In this document: piece by piece, positions 13,275-20,604 of the stretch
Layout of the letters: each line of letters begins with the position of its first letter
How positions within the stretch are numbered: position 1 is the stretch's first letter
The notes under the pieces: generated by a model
Databases searched by the model: none
What the model was told of the DNA's origin: nothing
The model's input: only the letters and a program-made list of their open reading frames with translations
Made by a program: the position numbers and the translations under genes
NCBI GenBank assembly: GCA_036557185.1
Contig: DATBHZ010000136.1
Span: 1 to 23,331, forward strand
Reading direction: 5' to 3'
Length of the DNA stretch: 23,331 nt
Source of the DNA: DATBHZ01 sp036557185
GTDB lineage: Bacteria; Actinomycetota; Acidimicrobiia; IMCC26256; JAENVU01

Positions 13275-14789
13275 TCAGGTGCGCGAGCTCGACTCGGAGA
13301 TCGAGATCTGATCGAGCTCCAAGACGGTCTTGGTGTCGCGGTCGGTCAGCGCGACCGGCACCGGGTAGACGCCCGACAAGCAGGCGGTGCAGAAGGACTC
13401 GGGCGGCGCGCCCGTCGCCCGCGTGAGCCGGTCGAGGTCGAGGTACGCGAGCGAGTCGACGTCGAGGTACTCAGCGATCTCCCCGACGTGCAGGTCCGCC
13501 GCGAGCAGTTCGCCGCGGCGCCCGGTGTCCATCCCGTAGAAGCACGGCCAGCGGTACGGCGGCGAGGAGACGCGGAAGTGCACCTCGGCCGCGCCCGCTT
13601 CGCGCAACATCGCGATGACCTGTCTCGTCGTGGTGCCGCGCACGATCGAGTCGTCGACCACCACGAGGCGCTTGCCGCGGATGTTGTCGGGGAGCGGATT
13701 GAGCTTGAGCCGCACGCCCGCACCACGCATCTTCTGGCTGGGCTGGATGAAGGTGCGGCCGACGTACCGGTTCTTCACCAACCCGTCGCCGTACGCGATG
13801 CCCGAGGCCCGCGCGTAGCCCTGCGCCGCAGGGATGCCCGACTCCGGGACGGGCATGACCATGTCGGCGGCGACCGGCGCCTGCTCGGCAAGCTCCTCGC
13901 CCATCCGCTGGCGCGCGGCGTGCACGCTCTGGCCGTACAACCGGGTATCGGGTCGCGCGAAGTACACGAACTCGAAGAGGCACAGCCGAGGCTCGGGTGC
14001 GGCAAACCGGTGCTCGCGCCGAAGGCCCGTGGCGTCGATCACGATCATCTCGCCCGGCTGCACGTCACGGACGTAGTGCGCGCCCACGATGTCGAGCGCG
14101 GCCGTCTCGCTCGCGAGCACCCAGCCACCGCCGTCGAGGCGGCCGAGGACCAGCGGCCAGAAGCCGTGCGGGTCGCGCACGCCGACGAGATGCGAATCGT
14201 CCATGAGCACGAGCGAGAAGCCGCCGCGGAGCGTCGGGAGCACGTGCTCGAGGGCGAGCTCGAGCTCGCAGCCGTCGGACCGGGGCTCCTCGGGCCACGC
14301 GCGTGCGATGAGCTCGGCGACGAGCGCAGAGTCGGTGGTGGAGTCGAATCCCGTCTCGTCGGGCGTCATGCCCGGCAGCTGACCCAGGCCGGCCGCGAGC
14401 TCGGCCGTGTTCGTGAGGTTGCCGTTGTGACCGAGCGCGAAGCCTGCGTCTCCGACAGAGCGGTACACCGGCTGCGCGTTCTGCCACGAGGAAGAGCCGG
14501 TCGTGGAGTAGCGGTTGTGGCCGATGGCCAGATGACCGGAGAGCGGGGCGAGCCGGCGCTCGTCGAACACCTGCGTGACGAGGCCCATGTCCTTGACGAC
14601 GGTGATCGTCTCACCGTCGCTGACCGCGATGCCCGCCGATTCCTGGCCACGGTGCTGGAGCGCGAACAGGCCGAGGTAGACGAGGTGCGAGACCGGCTGT
14701 CCGGCGCCATAGACGCCGAAGACGCCGCACGCGTGGCCCGGCGTCTCGGGCGCTCCTGCTGGATCGTGCTCGTCGGGGGAGGCGATCAC
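13275..14789 (-). CDS. purF: Amidophosphoribosyltransferase (glutamine PRPP amidotransferase)
   Basis: A 504-residue enzyme for the first committed step, turning PRPP and glutamine into phosphoribosylamine. A 20-residue propeptide precedes Cys21 (GHACGVFGVYG), the expected N-terminal nucleophile after self-cleavage. The glutaminase (Ntn) domain has ALQHRGQESAGIA and HNGNLTN. The transferase domain has the PRPP loop VVVDDSIVRGTT (376-387). Cys270, Cys416, Cys467 and Cys470 sit where the Bacillus-type enzyme holds its 4Fe-4S cluster, so this should be the iron-sulfur, oxygen-sensitive class. It starts at a GTG with GGAG close upstream. purM follows two bases after its stop. A GATAAT motif at 14796-14801 may give it its own promoter. 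Confidence 0.96.
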   Translation of the reverse strand: MIASPDEHDPAGAPETPGHACGVFGVYGAGQPVSHLVYLGLFALQHRGQESAGIAVSDGETITVVKDMGLVTQVFDERRLAPLSGHLAIGHNRYSTTGSSSWQNAQPVYRSVGDAGFALGHNGNLTNTAELAAGLGQLPGMTPDETGFDSTTDSALVAELIARAWPEEPRSDGCELELALEHVLPTLRGGFSLVLMDDSHLVGVRDPHGFWPLVLGRLDGGGWVLASETAALDIVGAHYVRDVQPGEMIVIDATGLRREHRFAAPEPRLCLFEFVYFARPDTRLYGQSVHAARQRMGEELAEQAPVAADMVMPVPESGIPAAQGYARASGIAYGDGLVKNRYVGRTFIQPSQKMRGAGVRLKLNPLPDNIRGKRLVVVDDSIVRGTTTRQVIAMLREAGAAEVHFRVSSPPYRWPCFYGMDTGRRGELLAADLHVGEIAEYLDVDSLAYLDLDRLTRATGAPPESFCTACLSGVYPVPVALTDRDTKTVLELDQISISESSSRT

Positions 14790-14795
14790 TGCTCC

Positions 14796-14801
14796 ATTAT
14801 C
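14796..14801 (-). promoter_or_regulatory. purF: Possible -10 element just upstream of purF
   Basis: GATAAT on the minus strand differs from the consensus TATAAT by one base and ends seven bases before the purF GTG. A transcript from here would have almost no leader. No -35 is recognisable. Confidence 0.25.
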
Positions 14802-14822
14802 CCACGCGGAGAAACGATGGGC

Positions 14823-14837
14823 GGCGCTCGGAGCGCC
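14823..14837 (-). terminator. Hairpin between the methyltransferase gene and purF
   Basis: GGCGCT and AGCGCC arms around a three-base loop lie nine bases after the methyltransferase stop codon. On the minus strand the stretch after it contains CGTTTCTCC, a weak T-run. It could attenuate read-through from purL and the methyltransferase into purF. Confidence 0.35.
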
Positions 14838-14845
14838 GGCCGCTG

Positions 14846-16231
14846 CTACCAGAAGCCGGAGACCGGCTCCTCGCAGTCTCCGTGCGCGTAGCGCCGCAGG
14901 CGGTCCCGTCCGTCCTTCGACAGCATCGCGACCACGTCGAAGAAGGCCGCCTGCCCCGCAGCGCGCAACGCGTTGTCGCCCTCACTGCCCCGGCGCGGGA
15001 GCTCCGATGTCAACAGCACCAGCGGTGCGATCCGTTGCTCGCGGAGCACGTGGGCGCGTCCGAGCGCCCTCCAGACCGCGTCGGTGCGGAGGAGGCCGCC
15101 TCGCGTGCTGCTGAACGGGCCCGAGACGTCGAAGTACCACGGCCTCCCGGCAGCGTCCTCGGCGACCACGTCGACGGTGACGCCGGTGCCGCGGATCCGC
15201 CTGCCCCGGCCGTCGGCGCGTATGACGAACCCGGCCTCGCGCAGCACGTCCTCGGCGAGATCCGGAGCCTTCTTCCCCTCGTGGAGCGCACGTGCGAGCG
15301 GCTCGTCGACACCCGGCTCTGCGAGCTCGTCCGCGACCCGCTCGCGGGCGATCGCGACGTACTCCGGATCGAGGTCGAATCCCGCGTACCGGCGATCGGC
15401 ACGCGCAGCCGCGACGAGCGTCGAGCCCGAGCCCATGAAGGGATCGAGCACGAGGTCGTGCCGGAAGGTGTACAGGCGGATCAGCCGCTCGGGCAGCTCG
15501 ACGGGGAACGGCGCCGGGTGCTGGACGCGACGCGCGCTCTCGGGCGGGATGTCCCAGACGTCGAGCGTGCCCGCAAGGAAGTCGTCCGTCGTCAACGTGC
15601 TCTCGAAGGGCAGGCTCTCGCGCTCGCGCTGCTTGGCGGAGCGCGCGCGGTCGAAGCGACCTTTGCTCGCGACGACGACACGCTCGGTGGTATCGCGGAG
15701 GACCGGGTTCGCGGCGCTGCGGAACGACCCCCACGCGCACGAGCCGTTCGCTCCCTCACCTTTGCGCCAGACGATCTCGCCCCGGAGCAGTAGCCCGAGA
15801 TCGTCCTGGAGAATCCGAGTCACGTCCGCCGCGAGGCTGCGGTAAGGCTTGCGCCCGAGGTTCGCGACGTTGATGGCGATCCTGCCGCCGGGCTCCAGCT
15901 TCTTCTTGCACTCCGCGAACACCTCACCGAGCAGGGTGAGGTACTCGACGTAGGAAGCCGGCACGCCGTCGCGCTCCAGCTCCTCCTCGTACTGCTTTCC
16001 CGCGAAGTACGGAGGTGACGTCACCACGAGCGCCACGGACCCGTCGGGCACCGCGTCCATCCGGCGCGCGTCGCCGAGCTGGAACGGGTCGTCGAGTGGA
16101 ACTGCGGAGCGGACCTCGTCGTCGTCCGTGAGCTCGGGCGGTGAGAACCGTGCGTAGAACCCGCTCGCGTCGTGGCTCTCGCGACGACCGACACCGAAGT
16201 TCGAAGTTGACGTGGCGCGCCGAGTGGCCAT
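14846..16231 (-). CDS. Beta-class DNA methyltransferase with C-terminal nuclease-like domain
   Basis: A 461-residue protein in two parts. Residues about 45-305 form an N4-cytosine/N6-adenine methyltransferase in beta order: catalytic TSPPY (71-75) precedes the S-adenosylmethionine-binding DPFMGSGST (263-271), which is followed by FDLDPEYVAIARER. Residues 155-255 hold the target recognition region. The last ~130 residues form a separate domain: VTVDVVAEDAAGRPWYFDVSG (Asp354, Asp368), RTDAVWRALGRA and PLVLLTSELP. The two acidic residues on adjacent strands resemble a PD-(D/E)XK nuclease core, but Ser370 replaces the lysine, so it may bind rather than cut DNA. The ATG at 16231 has GGGAG upstream. 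No restriction enzyme gene is adjacent. It lies between purL (39 bases upstream) and purF, so it is probably co-expressed with purine genes. Confidence 0.85.
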   Translation of the reverse strand: MATRRATSTSNFGVGRRESHDASGFYARFSPPELTDDDEVRSAVPLDDPFQLGDARRMDAVPDGSVALVVTSPPYFAGKQYEEELERDGVPASYVEYLTLLGEVFAECKKKLEPGGRIAINVANLGRKPYRSLAADVTRILQDDLGLLLRGEIVWRKGEGANGSCAWGSFRSAANPVLRDTTERVVVASKGRFDRARSAKQRERESLPFESTLTTDDFLAGTLDVWDIPPESARRVQHPAPFPVELPERLIRLYTFRHDLVLDPFMGSGSTLVAAARADRRYAGFDLDPEYVAIARERVADELAEPGVDEPLARALHEGKKAPDLAEDVLREAGFVIRADGRGRRIRGTGVTVDVVAEDAAGRPWYFDVSGPFSSTRGGLLRTDAVWRALGRAHVLREQRIAPLVLLTSELPRRGSEGDNALRAAGQAAFFDVVAMLSKDGRDRLRRYAHGDCEEPVSGFW

Positions 16232-16270
16232 CCTTCAGCTCCCTGTTGCCCGGAGGCTATCGAGCCGCAT

Positions 16271-18550
16271 TCAGGCCCGCGCGCCGCTCATGATCGACGG
16301 GATGGCGTCGCGCCAGGTGCGGGAGACGACGTCGAGCTCGACCCGGAACGCGCTGTCCGCGTCGAGCACGGTGCCACCGGCCTCACCGAGCAGCGTCGCG
16401 GGCACGCCGGCGCGGGCGGCCGCCGCGAAGATGTCGTCGACTCCTTCGGGCGCCACCGACACCACGACGCGCGAGGCGGACTCGGAGAAGCATCCGAGCG
16501 GGTCACCGAGGTCGACCACGAAGCCCACCGAGCCAGCGATCGCCATCTCCGCCAACGCGACCGCGAGCCCGCCCTCCGAGCAGTCGTGAACGCCGCGCAC
16601 GCGGTGTTCGACCACGAGCTCTGCGACCAGAGCGTGGAGCTTGCGCGCGGCGTCGAGGTCCGCTGCCGGAGGCAGTCCGCCGTGCAGGCCGTGCAGGCGC
16701 GCCCACTCGGAGCCTCCGAGCTCGGCGCGCGTCTCCCCGAGCAGCAGGATGCGATCACCCGAACCGAGTGCCGCCGGCGGCGGCGGTGCATCGAGCCCCT
16801 CGCGGAGCCCGATCACACCCACGACCGGCGTCGGATCGATGTCGGTGCCGCGCGACTCGTTGTAGAAGCTGACGTTGCCTCCGATCACAGGGATGTCGAG
16901 CGCACGGCAGGCCTCGGCGATGCCGTCGACGACCTCAGAGAACTGCCACATCACCTGCGGGTGCTCCGGGTTTCCGAAGTTCAGACAGTTCACGAGCGCC
17001 CGCGCCTCCCCGCCGACGCAGGCGACGTTGCGGGCCGCTTCGAGCACCGCGAGTCGCGCGCCCGCGCGAGGGTCGAGCGCGCAGAACCGCGCGTTGCCGT
17101 CGACCGAGAGGGCGAGCGCACGGCCTGGCGCTTCGCGCACGCGCAGCAACGCCGCGTCAGCCCCCGGACCGACGACGGTGTTCAGGAACAGCTGGTGGTC
17201 GTACTGGCGCCAGATCCACGACGTGTCGGCGATGTTCGGGCTCGCCAGCAGCATGAGCAGCTCGTCGGAGAGATCCGAGCCTTCGCGGCCGGAGATGAGC
17301 GCCGGCGCGGGATCCTCGGCCTGCCGGTCCGCCAGCCCGGGCGGTACCTCGCGCGGCCGGTGATAGAGCGGACCGTCGCCCAGGCTCCCGATCGGCACAT
17401 CGGCGATCGGTCGCAGGTCGGAGGAGCTCTGCAGCGGCTCGTCCCCGGCGGGGGGCGCCGGGTTCGCTCCCGGTACCCCGACCGCGTCGAAGAGGCCCTC
17501 GAAGACCCGGAAGCGCCCGGTCCCGTTCACCCGCCCGACGACGGAGGCGCGAATCTCCCATCGCTCGCAGAGGGCGAGGACCTCTCGCAGCTTGTCCGGC
17601 GTGACGATCGCCAGCATGCGCTCCTGGCTCTCGGAGGTCATGACCTCGACGGGGCTCATGCCGGGCTCACGCTTCGGCACCCTCGCGACGTCGACGTCCA
17701 TGCCCGCGCCCGTCTTTGCGGCCGTCTCAGATGCAGCACAGGACAGCCCGGCTGCGCCGAGATCCTGGACACCGATCGCCAGATCGGCATCGAGCAGCGC
17801 GAGGCACGCCTCGATCAGCTTCTTCTCCTCGAACGGATCGCCCACCTGCACCGAGGGCCGCTTGGCGTCGCTCCCCTCCTCGAAACCTGCGGACGCCAGC
17901 ACGCTCGCACCGCCGATGCCGTCGCGCCCGGTCGATGCGCCGAGGAGCACGGCCAGGTTGTCCTCGCCCTCCGCGCGCGCGAGCACGAGGCGCGACCGCG
18001 GCAGCACTCCGAGACAGAAGACATTCACTAACGGATTGTCCCGGTAGCACTCGTCGAAGACGACCTCACCTCCGACCGTCGGAACGCCAACCGCATTGCC
18101 ATATCCGCTAATTCCGCTGACAACGCCTTCCAGCAAATAGCGGGTGCGAGCGTCGTCGAGCGGCCCGAATCTGAGCGGGTCCATGAGGGCAATCGGCCGG
18201 GCGCCCATCGAGAAGATGTCACGAATGATCCCGCCCACACCCGTCGCGGCTCCTTGGTACGGCTCGACGGCAGACGGATGGTTGTGGCTCTCGATACGGA
18301 CCGCCACGGCAAGCCCGTCACCGATGTCGATGACGCCCGCGCCTTCACCGGGGCCGACGACGACCCATGGCGCCTCGGTGGGAAAACGCCCGAGATGCGC
18401 CCGTGAGGACTTGTAGGAGCAGTGCTCGGACCACATCACCGAGTACATCGCCAGCTCGAGGTCCGACGGTTCCCGTCCGAGCTCGTCCACAGCGGCGGCG
18501 AGCTCGTCGTCGGTCATGCCCAACTGGATGTGCAGGGGCGCCTCGCTCAT
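16271..18550 (-). CDS. purL: Phosphoribosylformylglycinamidine synthase subunit II
   Basis: A 759-residue small-type PurL, which works with PurS and PurQ to convert FGAR, glutamine and ATP to FGAM. YSVMWSEHCSYKSSR (36-50) holds the conserved His43, and RIESHNHPSAVEPYQGAATG (85-104) forms the ATP/metal site. A duplicated second half has LVNCLNFGNPEHP and the GGNVSFYNES block. VHDCSEGGLAVALAEMA comes near the end. It has no glutaminase domain, consistent with separate purQ. The start is not fully settled. ATG 18550 matches the usual N-terminus (PLHIQLGMTDDE), but in-frame ATG 18601 would add 17 residues and lies close to promoter-like sequence. The methyltransferase follows 39 bases after its stop. 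Confidence 0.95.
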   Translation of the reverse strand: MSEAPLHIQLGMTDDELAAAVDELGREPSDLELAMYSVMWSEHCSYKSSRAHLGRFPTEAPWVVVGPGEGAGVIDIGDGLAVAVRIESHNHPSAVEPYQGAATGVGGIIRDIFSMGARPIALMDPLRFGPLDDARTRYLLEGVVSGISGYGNAVGVPTVGGEVVFDECYRDNPLVNVFCLGVLPRSRLVLARAEGEDNLAVLLGASTGRDGIGGASVLASAGFEEGSDAKRPSVQVGDPFEEKKLIEACLALLDADLAIGVQDLGAAGLSCAASETAAKTGAGMDVDVARVPKREPGMSPVEVMTSESQERMLAIVTPDKLREVLALCERWEIRASVVGRVNGTGRFRVFEGLFDAVGVPGANPAPPAGDEPLQSSSDLRPIADVPIGSLGDGPLYHRPREVPPGLADRQAEDPAPALISGREGSDLSDELLMLLASPNIADTSWIWRQYDHQLFLNTVVGPGADAALLRVREAPGRALALSVDGNARFCALDPRAGARLAVLEAARNVACVGGEARALVNCLNFGNPEHPQVMWQFSEVVDGIAEACRALDIPVIGGNVSFYNESRGTDIDPTPVVGVIGLREGLDAPPPPAALGSGDRILLLGETRAELGGSEWARLHGLHGGLPPAADLDAARKLHALVAELVVEHRVRGVHDCSEGGLAVALAEMAIAGSVGFVVDLGDPLGCFSESASRVVVSVAPEGVDDIFAAAARAGVPATLLGEAGGTVLDADSAFRVELDVVSRTWRDAIPSIMSGARA

Positions 18551-18684
18551 CGACGCCGAGGCTAGAGCACGGTCGTGTTGCACCCTGCTGTTCGCTTCCA
18601 TTTCACGAATAGCTACACTCGCCAACGCGCAATCGCGCCGACTCGATCCAAGGTATTTACCGAGCCACTCGTGAGGATTTGCTC
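18551..18684. promoter_or_regulatory. Divergent promoter region between purL and the small basic protein
   Basis: On the plus strand TTCGCT (18591-18596), a 17-base spacer and TACACT (18614-18619) form a plausible promoter for the gene at 18685. On the minus strand TAGCTATTCG lies just before the alternative purL start at 18601, without a canonical -10. The same ten bases occur upstream of bldC. No purine riboswitch fold is recognisable in this short gap. Confidence 0.4.
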
Positions 18685-19095
18685 ATGCCCCCGCGCAAGA
18701 AGATGACCATGACCCAGGCGCACAAGACGGCGCTCGCCCTCGGCCGTTCACAAGCGAAGGCAGTGCGGGATTATCTGGACGCGCTGGACCAGAACAAGCC
18801 CAAGCGAGGACGGAAGCGCACCGCCGATTCGGTGAAACGCCGGCTCACAACCGTCGAGAGCGAGCTTCGCTCGGCGTCGTCGGTCAAGCGTGTCGAGCTC
18901 TTGCAGGAGCGCCGCGACTTGGCAGACGAGCTCGACGCGATGTCCCTCACACGCAACCTTGATTCGGTCGAGAAGGGCTTCGTACGTGCGGCGCGCGGTT
19001 ACAGCGAGCGCAAGGGCATCTCGTACGCGACGTGGCGCGAGGCGGGCGTCCCCGCGGACGTGCTCAAGCGCGCGGGGATCGGGCGCGGCAGCTGA
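18685..19095 (+). CDS. Conserved small basic actinobacterial protein, function unknown
   Basis: A 136-residue, highly charged protein of a type I recall as widespread but unnamed in actinobacteria. The N-terminal part is basic, with QAHKTALALGRSQAKAVRDYLDAL, then KPKRGRKRTADSVKRRL (about 36-52), where RGRK resembles an AT-hook core. The middle (50-90) is a probable coiled coil with regular leucines (RLTTVESELRSASSVKRVELLQERRDL). The C-terminal YSERKGISYATWREAGVP(A)DVLKRAGI is the best conserved part and looks like a small helical domain. The composition suggests a nucleic-acid-binding protein, but no function is known to me. GAGGAT precedes the ATG at 18685. It is the only plus-strand gene in the purine cluster, divergent from purL and convergent with pyrE, eight bases away. 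Confidence 0.82.
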   Translation: MPPRKKMTMTQAHKTALALGRSQAKAVRDYLDALDQNKPKRGRKRTADSVKRRLTTVESELRSASSVKRVELLQERRDLADELDAMSLTRNLDSVEKGFVRAARGYSERKGISYATWREAGVPADVLKRAGIGRGS

Positions 19096-19103
19096 TCGGG
19101 CCG

Positions 19104-19655
19104 CTACGAGCCGAACGCGTACCCGAGATCCGGAGCCGTGAGGACGGGCGCGTAGCGGACGCCGCGCGCTTCGAGCGCGGAACCGACCTCGCCGCCGCGG
19201 TCCAGGAGCAGCGAAGCCGCGACCACGTCACATCCGAGCTCCTCGACGGCATCGAGCGCTTGGAGCAGCGAGGCCCCGGTCGTCGCAGTGTCCTCGACGA
19301 CGAGCACGCGATCGGTCGCCTCGACCGGTCCGGCCATGCGCCCGGAAACCCCGTGGTCCTTCGCTTCCTTGCGGACTGCGAAGCTCCTCGCCCCGGATGC
19401 TCTCGCGACGGCGAGCGCGACCGGCACGGCGCCGACCGCGAGCCCCCCGACCGCGTCGAACTCGACGGAACCGAGCTCTGCCGTGAGCGCCTCCAGGATC
19501 GCCGCGCCGACGAGGTCGAGGCAGTCGCCGCGGAAGGTGACCTGGCGGCCGTCGAGGTACCACGTCGAGGTGCGGCCCGACGAGAGCGTGAACTCACCCT
19601 CGCGGATGGCGTGCTCGCGGAGCACTTCCGCAAGCGCGGCCTGCTGCGGTCGCAT
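19104..19655 (-). CDS. pyrE: Orotate phosphoribosyltransferase
   Basis: A 183-residue type I phosphoribosyltransferase that joins orotate to PRPP, giving OMP in pyrimidine synthesis. FTLSSGRTSTWYLDGRQVTF (22-41) is the orotate-binding beginning. FDAVGGLAVGAVPVA (67-80) follows. The catalytic flexible loop carries RKEAKDHG (95-102), and the PRPP loop is VLVVEDTATTGAS (117-129). Length is slightly below the common 190-210 but complete. The ATG at 19655 shares one base with the purQ stop (TGATG), so translation is coupled to purQ. A pyrimidine gene inside a purine operon links two PRPP-using routes. The gene ends eight bases from the oppositely oriented gene at 18685. Confidence 0.94.
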   Translation of the reverse strand: MRPQQAALAEVLREHAIREGEFTLSSGRTSTWYLDGRQVTFRGDCLDLVGAAILEALTAELGSVEFDAVGGLAVGAVPVALAVARASGARSFAVRKEAKDHGVSGRMAGPVEATDRVLVVEDTATTGASLLQALDAVEELGCDVVAASLLLDRGGEVGSALEARGVRYAPVLTAPDLGYAFGS

Positions 19656-20335
19656 CACGCCGCGAGCCGCGCGCCGGCCGCGGCGAGCAGCGAGCGGAGC
19701 AGGACCGCGCCATCGCCTGATCCGAGGATCTCGTCGCTTGCTCGCTCGGGGTGCGGCATGAGACCGACCACGTTGCGACCCGCGTTGCACACCCCGGCGA
19801 TGTCGCGGAGGCTTCCGTTCGGGTTGTCGACGTACCGAACCACGACGCGCTGCTCGTCCTCGATGCGTCGGAGCGTCTCGGCGTCGCAGACGTAGCTCCC
19901 CTCGAAGTGGTTGATCGGCACGCGCAGCACCTGGCCGACGACCGCCGCGTTGGTGAGGGCGGTGTCGACCGTCTCGACGCGGATCTCCACCGTCTGGCAC
20001 AGGAACTTCAGGCCGGCGTTCTTCTGCAGCGCGCCGGGGAGCAGCCGCGCCTCGCACAGCACTTGGAAGCCGTTGCAGATCCCGACGACGGGCCCGCCGT
20101 CCGCAGCGAACGCGGAGACCGACTGCATGATCGGAGAGAACCTCGCGATCGCGCCGGTCCGCAGGTAGTCGCCGTGCGCGAACCCACCGGGGATCACGAT
20201 CGCGTCGGACGACGCGAGGTCCGAGTCCGCGTGGAAGAGGATCCGGCCCTCTCCGCCGAGCACCTCCACGGCGGCCACCACGTCGAGCTCGCAATTCGTG
20301 CCGGGGAACTGCACGACGCCCACGCGCACCGTCAC
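19655..20335 (-). CDS. purQ: Phosphoribosylformylglycinamidine synthase subunit I (glutaminase)
   Basis: A 226-residue class I glutamine amidotransferase that supplies ammonia to PurL. VVQFPGTNCELD (7-18) is the characteristic PurQ opening, and IPGGFAHGDYLRTGAI follows. Catalytic Cys87 lies in GICNGFQ, with His195 and Glu197 of the triad in MPHPER. The GTG start overlaps the purS stop (GTGA at 20332-20335). The stop overlaps the pyrE start. Length and residues are normal for the PurSQL-type enzyme of actinobacteria and Bacillus. Confidence 0.96.
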   Translation of the reverse strand: MTVRVGVVQFPGTNCELDVVAAVEVLGGEGRILFHADSDLASSDAIVIPGGFAHGDYLRTGAIARFSPIMQSVSAFAADGGPVVGICNGFQVLCEARLLPGALQKNAGLKFLCQTVEIRVETVDTALTNAAVVGQVLRVPINHFEGSYVCDAETLRRIEDEQRVVVRYVDNPNGSLRDIAGVCNAGRNVVGLMPHPERASDEILGSGDGAVLLRSLLAAAGARLAA

Positions 20336-20595
20336 GACGCGATCGCCTCCGAGAGCTTGATCTCGTATGCCTCGATCACAGGGTTGGCGAGGAGTCGCTC
20401 GCACATGGCACGCACCTCGTCGAGAGCGCCCGCCTCACTGTCGGCATCGAGCGTGAGGTGGATCGTCTTACCGACTTTGACGTCGGAGACGTGCTCGAAA
20501 CCGAGCTGCGGGAGCGCGCGCTCGATGGTCGCGCCCTGTGGGTCGAGGATGCCCGGCAGGTGCGTGATGTCGACGACTGCCTTGAAGCGCGGCAC
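20332..20595 (-). CDS. purS: Phosphoribosylformylglycinamidine synthase subunit PurS
   Basis: An 87-residue small subunit that bridges PurL and PurQ and helps channel ammonia. PGILDPQGATIERALPQLGF (14-33) and VSDVKVGKTIHL (36-47) are diagnostic of PurS, and CERLLANPVIEAYEI closes the protein. It starts at a GTG nine bases after the purC stop and ends inside the purQ start codon, so purS and purQ are made together. Confidence 0.95.
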   Translation of the reverse strand: MPRFKAVVDITHLPGILDPQGATIERALPQLGFEHVSDVKVGKTIHLTLDADSEAGALDEVRAMCERLLANPVIEAYEIKLSEAIAS

Positions 20596-20604
20596 GTTTC
20601 GACC

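Noticed and set aside
12151..14891. Long plus-strand frames opposite purM and purF
   Set aside because: They are arginine/glutamate-rich shadows of well-identified minus-strand enzymes, with no recognisable motifs.
14846..16231. A complete restriction-modification system
   Set aside because: No separate endonuclease or specificity gene lies near the methyltransferase, and the fused C-terminal domain lacks the catalytic lysine.
16586..18031. A 481-codon plus-strand frame opposite purL
   Set aside because: Composition is typical of an antisense frame. PurL on the other strand has its full set of conserved blocks.
18551..18684. A purine riboswitch upstream of purL
   Set aside because: The gap is short and shows none of the conserved three-way-junction pairing expected of a purine aptamer.
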